Positions 12,520-24,216 of a stretch of 64,000 nucleotides of DNA are shown here, one piece after another (position 1 is the first letter of the stretch; each line of letters begins with the position of its first letter). The DNA lies in NCBI RefSeq assembly GCF_954871325.1, contig NC_088778.1, positions 18,565,666-18,629,665 on the forward strand, written 5' to 3'. The notes below the pieces were generated by a model that worked only from the letters and a program-made list of their open reading frames with translations, searched no databases and was not told the origin of the DNA. A program made the translations under genes and the position numbers. The DNA comes from Gordionus sp. m RMFG-2023. Its lineage: Eukaryota > Nematomorpha > Gordioida > Chordodea > Parachordodidae.

Positions 12520-13836
12520 TTGAATTTTGAGCATATGTTTAACACTGAAAAAAATAATAAAAGTAAGTCAGCTGTTTTTATCTTTGATCAATGCCCTGGT
12601 ATAGAATCTCTTAAGGGACAATTATACCAATTGTTTCAGAGAAATCGTATAGAATATGTCACGTTTAAACAATGGATCACGGTGGATAGAACAAATCTTG
12701 AAACTATTATAAAGTCCGTTGATGATTTCATCGATTATTTATTAGAAAAAGTTCAAATTTTACTGCGTCACTCGTTTATAGCTAAACAACAAAGTTTATT
12801 TTTGAAGAATTCCAAAGAAAATTTAAAAGATGGGGAATTTTTAACAATTCTAGATTATTCTGAAAATTATTCCTTCATTTTACAAGATGAAGTTCAGGGA
12901 TTTCATTGGAACAACGTGCAGGCCTCTATACATCCATTTGTAGCATATTATAAATCTGGAGAAGATTTAAAAAATATAAATTTTGTTATTATATCCGAAT
13001 CATTAAACCATAATACTAGTGCAGTCCACCTTTACCAAAAAAAATTTCTTAATTTCTTAACAGCCAAATTTAATTCTAAACCAGAAAAAATAATATATTT
13101 TTCAGATGGAGCCGCGTCTCAATACAAGAATCGCAAAAATTTTCTGAACATATGCCTTCATAAATACGATTTTAATATTCCTGCCGAATGGCATTTCTTT
13201 GCCACTGCTCACGGCAAAAATGCATGTGACGGTATCGGGGGAACTGTCAAAAGATTAGTTGCCAGAGCTAGTCTTCAAAGGCCAAATAAAAATCAAAACC
13301 TAACCCCATTAGAATTATATAATTATTCTAAAGAAAATATTAATGGAATTCAATTTGAATATATATCCAATCAAGAATATATCGAAGGGGAATTAGCCCT
13401 TCGCAAAAGATTTAATTCTGCGCTGCCCATACATGGGACCTTAAAAATTCACGGGGTTATTCTCATTGATCAAAATAGACTAAAAACCAAAATATATTCA
13501 AATTCTAAAAAATATAATATAAAACAAGTTTCGTTTTTAAATGAAAAAATTATATTTAAAAATATTAATGGATATATAACATGTGTATATGATGATAAAT
13601 GGTGGTTAGGATATATAATCGATAAATATGATACAAATGAAGAAGTAAAAATCCGATTTTTACACCCTTGTGGACCTTCAGCCTCATTTAAATTTCCCCT
13701 GAAAGATGATATTTTAGTGTTACCTAAATCTCATATTCTTTCGCTGGTCAATCCTTCTACTCCCACCGGTCGAACATATATATTATCTCCTGAAGAAATC
13801 TCACAAGCTAGCCAGGCTTTGTGTTCCTTTAGATGA
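12520..13836 (+). CDS. Sola-like transposase
   Basis: 438 codons without a stop, centred between the inverted repeats. Conserved blocks are 'CPGIESLKGQLYQLF' (25-39), 'HSFIAKQQSLFLK' (84-96), 'ILDYSENYSF' (110-119), 'YFSDGAASQYKNR' (193-205) and 'EWHFFATAHGKNACDGIGG' (223-241). A C-terminal 'LHPCGPSASFKFP' block follows. Asp112, Asp196 and Asp237 are candidates for a catalytic acidic triad; this is inference from their conserved setting. I remember the same blocks from uncharacterised arthropod and cnidarian proteins. Those proteins are longer at the N terminus, so an upstream exon or an N-terminal loss is possible. The frame is open while the host gypsy is broken, so this element arrived later. 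Confidence 0.8.
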   Translation: MNFEHMFNTEKNNKSKSAVFIFDQCPGIESLKGQLYQLFQRNRIEYVTFKQWITVDRTNLETIIKSVDDFIDYLLEKVQILLRHSFIAKQQSLFLKNSKENLKDGEFLTILDYSENYSFILQDEVQGFHWNNVQASIHPFVAYYKSGEDLKNINFVIISESLNHNTSAVHLYQKKFLNFLTAKFNSKPEKIIYFSDGAASQYKNRKNFLNICLHKYDFNIPAEWHFFATAHGKNACDGIGGTVKRLVARASLQRPNKNQNLTPLELYNYSKENINGIQFEYISNQEYIEGELALRKRFNSALPIHGTLKIHGVILIDQNRLKTKIYSNSKKYNIKQVSFLNEKIIFKNINGYITCVYDDKWWLGYIIDKYDTNEEVKIRFLHPCGPSASFKFPLKDDILVLPKSHILSLVNPSTPTGRTYILSPEEISQASQALCSFR

Positions 13837-13952
13837 AGTAAGATTTAATTAATTTATAAACTATCTTAATTAGGCTAAATTTGTGAAGATTTTAAAAATT
13901 TATGATCTGAATTACAAATAAATATATATAATGGACATTGTAATCGATTTAG

Positions 13953-14520
13953 TATGATATATATACATTAAAATATTTTTAATCAATAAAAAAATGAATT
14001 TTAACATATTAAAACTATTATATATAGCCCATCTATTTTTTTTAAAGTATAAAAATCGCAATATTTTTTAAAATAAATATCCAGCCATGCTAATTGTTGA
14101 AGAAATTATTAAAAAAATAGTAAACGGATAATATTTCTTAAAAAAATTAAAAATCAGAGATCATATACATTTCGAAATATTAATTTCAAGTTTTCAACTG
14201 ACCATAAGATGACCCATATTTTATCAAAAATTAATTTTGATGTTTTTGGCATAATCATAAATTATTAACTTAGCTATTGATATTATATTCAATATTTGAT
14301 AATATTTAGTTTAAAATTAAAAACTAATTATTTAACATCAGTAAAAAGCAAAAAAAGACGTTTTTTAGACCTTTAACCCCGAATATCTCCGCTAATATAG
14401 TTGCTCATCCGCTAAAATTTTATTTCTAATCTAATGGGAACATATATAACCAGCCTACGATTTTTCATCAAAATCGAAAGGGGTCGGCCGAAAAGTGATT
14501 GATTTGACATGGAATGACCC
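13953..14520 (+). repeat. right terminal inverted repeat of Sola-like element
   Basis: About 568 bp, the inverse partner of 11546-12122. It ends in 'GGCCGAAAAGTGATTGATTT' followed by GACATGGAATGACCC. Confidence 0.9.
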
Positions 14521-14770
14521 CAACACACTCTTTTCACGACTAGCCTTTATTTCGAATTATAATAAACACTTCTTCCAGCCTATCATCATGCTGTTTCATC
14601 GTTATCCCAACAACCAAAACATCATTCATATAATAAAAACACCCTCTAAACCCTAGGAAACAGCTTGTACGCTGAGAAATAGGGGCTGATACACTTAACC
14701 CAAACGGTAACCGACAAAAAGTAAACAATCCCTTGAAAGTCGTAATCGTCAACAACTTCCGAGTCGTTTT

Positions 14771-15079
14771 TGCATGTGGGTAAAAGATTACAATGAAAAA
14801 ATCATTAAAAGAATATTGTATATATGATGGAAAAAAAACGTAAAGAATTGTTAAAAAAATGGACCTAAATTTATAAATTATTTTAAAATATACAAAAGAA
14901 TTATCAAAAATGAGAAGAAATATAAATTGAGAGTAGATATAGTAAGAAAAATAAAAGTAAAGAAAATCGCAAAAAGTTAGAAATAAATTGAGAAAAGATC
15001 AGTAAGAAAAAAAACATAAAAAAATCGCAAAAATTTTGAAATAAATTAAGAAGGAATAACAAAAATAAATAAAAATTAC
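14771..15079. other. A/T-rich spacer, no gene seen
   Basis: Purine-rich sequence with loosely repeated 'AATCGCAAAAA' and 'GAAATAAATTGAGA' phrases. No coding or element signal recognised. Confidence 0.4.
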
Positions 15080-15345
15080 GATTTTCCTTTTTTGAATGGG
15101 AATTTTCCCTTTTTGATTGTCACTTTTCCTTTCCTTTTGGGAATTTTCCTTTTTCGATTGATACTTTTCCTTTTTTGATTGAACCTTTTTCCTTTCTTTT
15201 TGGGGATTTTTCTTTTTTGATTGACACTTTTCCTTTTTTGTTTGGAACTTTTCCTTTTATGATTGACCCTTTTCTTTTTTTCATCGGACCTTTTCCTTTT
15301 ATGATTGAAACTTTTCCTTTTTTGATTGGGACTTTTCCTTTTTTT
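15080..15345. repeat. minisatellite, about 30-bp unit
   Basis: Around nine tandem variants of a pyrimidine-rich unit, roughly CCTTTTTTGATTGACACTTTT. Because the unit is close to a multiple of three, both strands stay open (Lys-Gly-Lys-Val repeats on the minus strand, Phe-Pro-Phe on the plus). This is a repeat effect and not a gene. Confidence 0.85.
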
Positions 15346-15354
15346 AATCCTGTA

Positions 15355-16480
15355 AGTAATAACATTAATCTATATACATAATAAGTAATTAGCAAATATT
15401 TTATGAAATTTGAAATAAATATTTAACATTAATATATCGAAGATTTCTTTTTAGAAATACTAAGATTTCCAATTTATCAGAGGTCAACCTGCGGCGATGG
15501 TAACTGTCAATATCACCAGCTTCATTAAAAACAGATTCTGAAGAGATCGCACACATATAGGCGCAAAAAAATAACAATATGGCAGAAGGATCGGGTAGAT
15601 ATTTCACCCATTTTATATCGGATTGGCCAATATTATAAAATTTTTCGATCCGATCTGATATACAAAAAAAAATGTTTTAAATTTTTTAAAAAGGGTTATA
15701 TCTAAAATCATTTATTTTTATAAATAAAATCGAAATCCATTTTTACGTATATTTCTTTAATAATTAATTAATAAACATTCTGCCATATTGTTATTCTTTT
15801 TTCGCATTCTGTTTATAAAAGTATGCGATAATATTTTCAGAATCAGTTTTTAGTGAAGCTGGTGATATTGATTGTTACCATTGCCCCAGGCGACCTCTGA
15901 TAAATTGGAAATTTTGGAATTTCTAAAAAGAAATCTTCTATATATTAATGTTAAATATTATTTTAAATATTTATTTCAAATTTCATAATATATTTGTTTA
16001 TTACTTATTATGCATATAGATTAATGTATTTAAAAATATTTTATTGAATTGAATATTAACTGATCATTATAATATATTTAAATGACGTAAGTTATGGTAT
16101 AGTTAAATTATAGATGTTATACTAATAAGTATATTTAAAATTAAAACGATTGGTATCTTTATAAAATGCAAAATTAGATATTATATCTAATTTAATATTG
16201 AGAATATCGGATCGGCTTTCAAAAAGTAGTATCGGTCCTTAATGTTTATTAATTAATTATTATTAGTATTACAAAAATAAACATAAAAATGGATTTATTT
16301 TATTTATAAAATAATAATTTTAGATATAACTTTTTAAAAAAATTTTATAACATTTTATTTTTGTTTAAAACGCCATTTTATATCGGATCAGAAAATTTTA
16401 TAATAATGGCCGATAACCGATATTTTAATTTGGGTGAAATATCGGCCCGATCCTATAATAAATATCGGTACATCCTTATA
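15355..16480. mobile_element. hAT remnants related to 8805-9584, inverted pair
   Basis: Two pieces of the same hAT family face each other. At 15420-15600 the minus strand encodes 'AISSESVFNEAGDIDSYHRR' and the following 'KLEILVFLKRNLRYIN'. At about 15830-15960 the + strand encodes the same region with more damage. The family's CCGATA-rich terminus is present near 16375-16480, ending 'TATCGGTACATCC'. Fragments of other copies are jumbled between them. No clean target duplication is visible. Confidence 0.7.
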
Positions 16481-16489
16481 CAATAAATA

Positions 16490-16620
16490 ACGGAGATTGA
16501 ACGTTGTTCGCTTTGAAAGTAGACGAGAGCCGTAGTGATTACTAGAATTTTTATAATATTTGAGTCTACGCCACTGTCACTTATATTTTACAAAACAGTG
16601 AAAATCCTGTCATGTAGACG
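16490..16620 (-). mobile_element. LINE family A fragment
   Basis: 16490-16570 is nearly identical, inverted, to 20610-20695 of LINE copy 2 (for example 'GGAGATTGAACGTTGTTCGC'). The match weakens further right. It is the part of LINE A that lies just upstream of what copy 1 retains at 8180, so it is probably the displaced other half of copy 1. Confidence 0.75.
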
Positions 16621-16629
16621 CTGATTACA

Positions 16630-17110
16630 GTTCAAAAAACATGTCCATAATTAGGGTTCCACAGGTACCAAAACCTTTCTTTAGGTGTAACTAAGGGATT
16701 CACAAATGCAAGATCATTACAATTCTTTATATGTCCATAATTAGGGTTCCACAAGTACCAAAACCTTTCTTTAGATGTAACTATCTATGTATTGACCATG
16801 ATTCAAATGTGGTGGCCATTATTTTTGAAGTTGAAATTAAATGTGTTGAGAAATCAGGAAAATTATTTTAAAAATCCGTCTAGCTAATAAATCACTTTTT
16901 TTAAATTAAGTAAGAAAGAAGGAAATAAATAAACTAAGCTCTTGACATTACAAGCACAAAATGTTTCTTTTTAAAAATTATTTAAAAGTAAGAAAATTAT
17001 TTTAAGAAATCCGTCTAGCTAATAAATCATTTGAATTAAGTAAGAAACAAGGATAAACATGGCTCTTGACATTAAAGAACAAGAAGTTTCTTTTAAAAAT
17101 AAAATAAAAC
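16630..17110. repeat. two sets of direct repeats
   Basis: A 63-bp block beginning 'GTCCATAATTAGGGTTCCAC' occurs twice (about 16641-16703 and 16733-16795). A second block of about 125 bp with 'ATCCGTCTAGCTAATAAATC' and 'GCTCTTGACATTA' occurs twice (about 16850-17100). No coding signal. Local duplications. Confidence 0.7.
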
Positions 17111-17609
17111 AAAATATTATTTATTAATAATAATGCTTCCGTAAATAGGGAGTAAATTTTTTTTTGATTTCATCTCCCATATTGCTTTTTATAATAATTT
17201 TAAACCTTAATTTGTTACTCTTATTTTTTTTCGTAGGTTTTTAATTTTAATATATACTAGGGTTGTGTATTTGACCGGTTGATAAATTAACTAATTATTT
17301 TATATAATTTTCTTTTTGGTATAAGTATCATCTTTCAGTATATTCCTTTTCCTTTTAAATAATTAATTATGTAAAAGAATTAATCTTTAAAAGTAATTTT
17401 AGATTAAATTTATATATTATAATAATTTACATTTATGTAATATATATGTAATATTCTGAATGTGTTTTCTTTTACTATACTAGGTGTAACAGCATATCCT
17501 TTAAACTTTTACTCCAAATTGTATTATATATTCATTTCCATAAAATACTTTATCTTACATACTATGTTAGAAAACAAGGGATCTTTATAAATATCTACCT
17601 ACAGAAACC

Positions 17610-20600
17610 ATCTATAATAAAATAATAATTGCCCTGCAGGAAACACATATGAGTAACGATATAAAATCATTTTTTAGAGATTTTATATTGCTAAATTCTG
17701 GTACGACTATAAACAATTGGTCAGGTACTATCTTTTTAATCAAGAATAAATTTACCAATTTGTTTATATAAGAAAGAATGCCTGCCCTATATATTAATAC
17801 AGCCTTTAAACCAACAATTCTCTTAAATATATATGCCCCCCAACTCTAAAAGAAAGAATGCTTTTTTTTGATGGGAAATGTCATTGATACATTATCCAAA
17901 AGGTACAATTTGATAATTTTAATAATAAAATTGGAAAAGACGAAATTTATTTAAATATAATATTATTGGTATAATGCTACTGGTCTCTCCCAAACAGTCC
18001 AGATAGTTATTCTTTGCTAGAATTATGTAGAAAAAAACCTGAAGGTTGAAAATATTCTTTTTCATAATGAATATCAACTTATTTTTACCTTTTACAGAAA
18101 TAACTACTATTCACAGATTGATTTTATATTGTCTAATATTCATAGTTGGTTTTATGACGTAAAAGTAATGGAGAAATAAAAATACAAGTTGTGCTGTTAT
18201 TGAAAAATTGCCTAGACTCAACTTTAAATATAATTTTAATGACTTAAAACTCCCCCTGGTCAAGGATGTAGTCTCAACTAGGCTATGTTGGATATCAATC
18301 AATTCATGCTTACAAATCGTAACTCAACTTTGGAAGATTGTTGGAGTGACTTTAAACATATATTATTATCTATGTGTAAAGACTATACAAAAGTCTGAGG
18401 CCCTCCCATGAAAAAATTGATATCCCCGATTATGGAATCCAAAATATTAGAACTAAGAGTAAGGAGTCATCAAAATAAAGATTTATGGAAAATTATCTAA
18501 AAGGTTCATAACGACAGATAGACGAAAGTATATAGCTGATAAGGCTAAAAAGATTGATGCAGATATAAAATATAATAGACTCTATAATGTATATAAAAAA
18601 CCATAGATGTTTGTAAACCTTCAAAATTCTACCTAGACTTAAAATAGACAATAATATTATTCGCGACCCAGAGAGCAGATGAAATTATGGCTGAACCATT
18701 ATTCGACAATATTTAACTCCAACACCCAGTGCCAATTATAAGAAACGACCAAGTCTCCTCAAACTCAAATTTTACTACATTGGAGATAAAGAAGGTAATA
18801 ATCAAGTTAAGGAATAATAAAGTTGCTGGACTAGATAGTAAGAGCTGAACATTTAGAATCTCTCCTGACTATATTTCAACTTTTTTATTAATTGTTTTTA
18901 ATAAAATTTGGACTTCAGGTGTCACTCCGAAAGATTGGAACTTATCTTTATCTGTAATTTCCCAAAAATTTCAAATCCATTTGCTTTCGATGACTTCAGA
19001 GCTATTGCGTTTACATCCATAGCATCAAACGTTTTCATGGTATTAATAAAAAACTGAATACTGGATTCTACTAAACATTTACTATCTAACAATATGTGCA
19101 TATAGACCTGACAGCAGGGTTGGGCAAATTTTCAGAAAATTGTATTCAGATATAGATATTTTATAAATTTTTGTCAAGATATTATACTTTCAATAAGATA
19201 CAAGACTTGTATCTTTTAAAAAAACTATCTAAGATACAAGATACTTTTTTAAAAATACTTTAAATAGTCAAAATCAAAATGAAAGCTTTATTTTCTTATC
19301 TATAATATAAATTTATAAATAATTTGAAAATAAATTATCGAAAATAACAAATTTATTATATAGGATAATGCGATATTTTTTTTAATAATACTATAATTAG
19401 TAAATATTAATTCATCAGCATTGTTTTTTAATATTATTAATTTTTCAAGTAATTTATCGTTCAATCTTTGACGATTTGGTCTGTTAACCATATTAGCAAA
19501 GCTAAATAATCGTTCAATGAGGGCAGAGGAGGGTAATATTGTGTTATATTTAAATATTTCTTTTTTAATTTTATAAAGAAGATTATATTTTAAGTATATA
19601 TGTAAAAATTAAAAAAAATACATATGAAAGGTGGATTTAATATTGCTAAGTACCATCTATCATATAAAAATGGTTACCAAATATTTGGATTATATTTTGG
19701 CCTAGTATTCAAATTAACAACCTCTTTTTTTTCAATATTAGTTTTCTTATTCTGTTCATAGATTTTTTATATATCATTTTAATTTTATTATCAATCAATA
19801 ATATAAAAATTTATTTTAAAATACTTCTAAATTTAGCAACAGATATATGTGGAATATGAATTGATAATGAATATATTATACTTTTAGATGCTTGACAAAA
19901 TTTGATGACGAGTCCGCAGAACCACTTATAGATTTGTGGCATTCTTTAGATTCTGTAATAATTTTATTATGATCATGTTGAAGTACTTGTGAAACTTGAC
20001 AAAATTTCTCATTTAAAATACTTAGTTTAAATTTATATTTTTCGGTTGGAGAATCATCTGAAGACGAAGATAAACATATTATTTTATTTTCTTTAATAGA
20101 CGGATATAAAACGATTTAAATAAAATATGGTAGTTCTAATTGTTAGCAAATTGCTATATGACGACCAATGTAGTATATCATACATTATCTTAAAATATCT
20201 AAATTCTGATTAAATTTTTCATTTAAATTTTAAAACAATATCATTTTAAATTTTAATACTATTTAAATTAACTAATATAAATTTTTTTAAAGTATCTGTA
20301 TCTTTTTGAATACAAAGTTGGTTAAGATACAAATACTTTTAAATAATATGTATCTTAGATACTGGATACAAGATACTTTCCAAAATTTAAAAAAGGATAT
20401 ACAAAAGTATCTTGTATCTTAGATACAAATATCCGCGATACTGCCCAACCCTGCCTGACAGAAACATTCTACAGCCAATTTTGGCATTAAAAATTATCTT
20501 ACAGAAAAGCTACAGGCATAAATTACCTCTACTCTTTATCTTCAGGGATTTTGGGAAGGCTTTTGATAGTATTAAACAAGAAGTATTATGTAAAATTCTT

Positions 20601-22461
20601 ACTATGGCTTAGACTCAAATATTATAAAAATTCTTATTAATCACTACGGCTCTCGTCTACTTTCAAAGCGAACAACGTTCAATCTCCGTCTTTTATGGTA
20701 CGTAAAGGCGTTAAGCAGAGTGCATCTTGTCGCCGATTCTATTTAATATAATTATGAATACAATTATTGCAGATACACTTAGGGTTTTCAATCTACTAGG
20801 CTTATCCTCTCGTGATGACCTCTACTTGAAGCATCACATAATATCCATGCAGATGACAGTAATCATTACTAAGTCCATGGAAGAAACCTCAAACATATTG
20901 GATATATTGAAATCATATAGTGGGGAAATTGGGCTTACCATAAACCTAAATAAAACAGTTATTATGCCTTCTCCAAGAGCATTAATAGATTCTAATCGTA
21001 CCATGGAATTGTTAGGAATAAGATCGGTAAATGAATTCAAATACCTCGGAGTAATCTAGACAATAAAGGTCATATAAAAAATGAGGTATTGAAATGAGAC
21101 TAAGCATGCGAAATTTTTGTTTTATAAATATTTCAAATATCGGTGAAAAGTAGACTTTAAATGTTTAATTCAATAATCATTACCATTCTTCTGTACGGAA
21201 GTGATACTTGGGACATTAACAAAACACAAATTAAAAAACTTCAGGTTTTTGTTAATAGATGTCTGAGACATATAAATGGCTACATGTATCTTAGAGTCAT
21301 ATATACCGATGGTTTATGGAGACTATCAAAGCATGCCACAGTATCACTTAGGAAAAGAAGAATTCAGTTGTATGCACATTTAATGAGCAATTCTGAAAAT
21401 AACCTGGCTTATGAAGCCCTTAGCTGGTTTCCGGTAAATAAGAACAAAAGATATTGTAATTACAAAACTTATTGGCTGAACAAAACTATAATGGACATCA
21501 TAAATATGAATAACAAATAACAACAAAAACTATAAATAAATTATTTAAAATAAAAACCAATTTCCTCATAAATCATTGGTTTTCCTTACGTAAATATTTA
21601 TTCTTTTGGAGTTTGAGTTATATTCATTATTCCTCTTCTATTACTTTTCATTCTTTCAACCGGAGTTTACTACACCTTTCCCCAGTATTTGCTCCACTTA
21701 ACCAGTTTCGGGTTATATTATTCCAATAAATACCTAGAGCTCGGCATTTTGGCCTGTATATGTAAACTATGGTCTTTTTATTATAACAAATGTTAAATTT
21801 CCTATTATAAGTACAAAACTTTATTTGATGATTTAACTTTTCATATTCATGGCCGAGTCATATATATTCTTGCAGCCAGTCTTAAACACACTTGATTTGT
21901 ATTTATTACCCATATTTCCTCCTCTTCCCTTTATTTCTTTTAATTATACTATTTATATATTCTACCACACTTATTACAGACCTATCTTGATTATATTTAT
22001 ATTAAATTTAATTTTTGCGAGGAGGTTCTGTTTTTTCCGGTATGATGGTTATTATATTAAATATCGAATGGGATTATCTTCAAAGTTGGATATAAAGAAA
22101 TAGTATTATTGACAAGTGATTGTACTGTATTTATACTGGTATTTTTATTTTATTTAATCATATGTTTATTTATAGGTTCTCATAATGTTAATTAAAAGTA
22201 AAATTAACATAGCCAATATAACCTATCCATAATCAAATTTTTTATTTAATCGGGCATAGGCTTTTTACCTCTCCTCTTATTTCCCAAACATGTTTAAATA
22301 AGTGGCTTTCCCTCTTGCGCGAACAGGTAACTGCGGCCTGTCAAAAAAACGCGGATAGTCCTCTTATTATTTTACAACTTTTATCCCGGTTTGATGAACT
22401 TTTCATGAGAGAACCAAGCATTATTCTGTTGTATATATATAACTCTGTTATATATATATGA
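17610..22461 (+). mobile_element. LINE family A, copy 2 (long, broken)
   Basis: An APE-type non-LTR retrotransposon. From left to right it shows an endonuclease start with 'IIALQETHM' and 'GTIFLIKNKF' (about 17613-17770), further endonuclease and linker remains to 18660, and RT blocks with 'TTLEIKKVIIKLRNNKVAGL' (about 18775-18835). After the hAT insert come 'LLFIFRDFGKAFDSIKQEVL' (about 20530-20590), 'GEIGLTINLNKTVIM' and 'FKYLGVI' (about 20900-21055). The C-terminal 'LYGSDTWDINKTQIKKLQVF' lies at 21161-21520. The 3' tail ends in TATATA repeats near 22460. Many stops and frameshifts make it inactive. It is split by the hAT at 19115-20453. Confidence 0.88.
19115..20453 (-). mobile_element. 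hAT remnant inserted in LINE-A copy 2
   Basis: A perfect 8-bp duplication CCTGACAG lies at 19107-19114 and 20454-20461, and the LINE reading continues across it ('CAYRPDRNILQPILALK' type region). The termini are CAGGGTTGGGCA and its complement, followed by repeated 'TATCTAAGATACAAGATAC' subterminal motifs. At about 19370-19560 the minus strand encodes a hAT C-terminal dimerisation domain, 'LPSSALIERLFSFANMVNRP' then NRQRLNDKLLEKLIILKN. The rest of the transposase is decayed. Confidence 0.92.
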
Positions 22462-22539
22462 CGTTACTTATTATATAATTTAAATAACCTAATGATCACA
22501 TCTATTTAATTTTTTAATCACCATGTTATAATAAATTAG

Positions 22540-22898
22540 CTAATACCACCAAGTTTAGAGATAGTCTTCAAACGGTTATGGCTCATAATAGGAAACAAAA
22601 ATAAACTGATTACCAACAATGAACTCGAGACGAATAATTTGACTAATAACAAAAATGGTTTAGATGATGAAAGTGAAAAAGATGATAAAATTTCTGAAGA
22701 ATGCAAAATGATGAATTTACAAATCGTTATCGCCTGTTTCTTCATCAATCCTCAACTTACGCTTAATAAGTTGACCATTTTGGAAAAAGAGTTTCGTGAA
22801 AATGACTCTCGCAATGCGAATAATATTAATTTTGGTCCTATATCTTTTATCGATAAATTCGTGGACGTTTGGATGCAAAATATTGAATACTTTTTAGG
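22540..22898 (+). CDS. importin-7/8-like gene, large exon
   Basis: Acceptor 'ATAAATTAG', donor GTATAT, 119 codons plus two bases. It encodes 'LIPPSLEIVFKRLWLIIGNK', an Asn/Asp/Lys-rich insert (about residues 24-50 of the exon), then 'ECKMMNLQIVIACFFINPQL' and 'FIDKFVDVWMQNIEYFLG'. Human importin-7 has 'CIPLFVEAALERL', 'TMCLQVAIAALYYNPHL' and 'FITQWLNDVDCFLG' in this order. The charged insert and a second one ('KEFRENDSRNANNINFGP') make this stretch longer than in human. The last Gly codon is split between this exon and 30067. Confidence 0.93.
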
Positions 22899-23469
22899 GT
22901 ATATTCTAAAGCTTTTTTAAATATATTATTACTAACTCATTTCTGTAAAATCATTTTAAAAAATTGAATTCGAGGCCTTTAAATTTATTTGTCTTTAATA
23001 ATAATAAATCATGTATTGTGAGTAGTGTTGTTAAATAGTTATTTTGGTCGAATTATCAGGATTTTTGGTTAAAAAAATGAACCAGACCCAATCCAACCAA
23101 ATGGATCGATTTTGTCGACAAAATCTATCGTCCTGAGCACCTACCAAATCTATCTCTGAGCCCAACCCAACCAAATGGGTTGATCACGTCGACAAAATCT
23201 ATCGACAAGAGCTCCGACCCAATACCAGAATAATATTTTATTGTTTATTTTTTGTTCATTCATATTTTTATACAATATTTTAAATAAAAAGAGTTGAAAT
23301 TGAATTTTCTTATTGTAAGGCTTGGTGTTGTTCAACTCCGATTCAGAGTTTATAGTTAATTTACTTGCTAAGTTCAGAATTTGAGTTATGAACTAGAGGA
23401 CAAGTAGTTCAATATTATCATCGAAATAATTGTTTTGTATTAATTAATTAGAATCCTTTCATACCAATT

Positions 23470-23600
23470 GTTCTCTTCATAATTTGCAAATATTATATAT
23501 TTTTTATTTTACACTACCAACTCGAGTCATAATTGTTAACCCAAGTTATGAACTCGAGATTTTGAATCCAGATGGACTCGGACTTCGGCAAAAGAATTAC
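23470..23600 (+). repeat. left arm of a decayed inverted repeat
   Basis: 'ACCAACTCGAGTCATAATTG', 'AACCCAAGTTATGAACTCGA' and 'GAATCCAGATGGACTCGGAC' reappear inverted at about 27460-27520 and 27760-27880, with extra sequence inserted in the right arm. This suggests the ends of an old, disrupted element about 4.4 kb long nested in the 6.6-kb interval. Confidence 0.5.
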
Positions 23601-24216
23601 ATTTTAGCAAAATTAATAATTTAGAAAAGTAACTACGGAAATGTTTATTATCCTTCAATGTTTATAAAATTTCCGATTTCATTAAAATATTGTACCTTTT
23701 AAAACTCCAATAAATTTTTTTTGGATCAAATATTTAAAAAAAACATTTTTGGTCATTGCGAATTGAATATAAATTTAAAAGGTAATTTTTTTTATAAAAA
23801 CATAAATTTATTAGGGCCATTTCAAACACAACGTTTTTTTAATCCATGCGATTTTGCGTTTTTTTAATATCAAACTAATTTGATATTTTTAAACGATTGA
23901 ATGAAAGTGAAAATATTGGTTTTAAATATTATATTATGCAATAATTTTAAACCAGATGAGACATACTTGCTCAAATAAAGTATTAGATGAATTGTGAATT
24001 TTACATGCTAAAAGGTTTTAAGAATATAGAACATTGGTTAATAAAATTATTAACTTTATTGCAATAAATTTTTCCTGGTATAAATTTTATTTCAACAAAA
24101 ATATAAAAATAATTCTTTCTTTTCATTGATTTAATTTACAAAATTAAACTCTCCATAAAAAAATATCCATTAACTTCGAACCATTGAATTTAATATTAGA
24201 TTATGACATGTTTCTC

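Larger units (their letters stand above)
11546..14520 (+). mobile_element. Sola-like DNA transposon, complete ends
   Basis: A 2975-bp element inserted in the gypsy fossil. It is flanked by a 4-bp duplication CAAC (11542-11545 and 14521-14524). Removing the element and one CAAC restores colinearity with the second gypsy copy. The long terminal inverted repeats begin GGGTYATTCCATGTCAAAT. The interior holds one long transposase frame (12520-13836). The 4-bp duplication, the long inverted repeats and the transposase motifs fit the Sola superfamily as I remember it, perhaps Sola2. The superfamily name is less certain than the element itself. Confidence 0.88.
9730..14770 (-). mobile_element. Ty3/gypsy fossil 1, heavily broken
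   Basis: Remains of a Ty3/gypsy pol region read right to left. In order they are part of the reverse transcriptase (about 14540-14760), the RT-connection and RNase H region (about 10920-11560), and the integrase with zinc-binding, core and C-terminal parts (about 9730-10710). The coding remains resemble the second gypsy element at 33091-39949 but are clearly older. No LTRs are visible at either end. It is broken many times (of the order of ten) and is split by the Sola-like element at 11546-14520. Confidence 0.85.

Noticed and set aside
15080-15395. Lys/Gly-rich protein on the minus strand and Phe-rich protein on the plus strand
   Set aside because: Both frames are products of the minisatellite; neither resembles a known protein.
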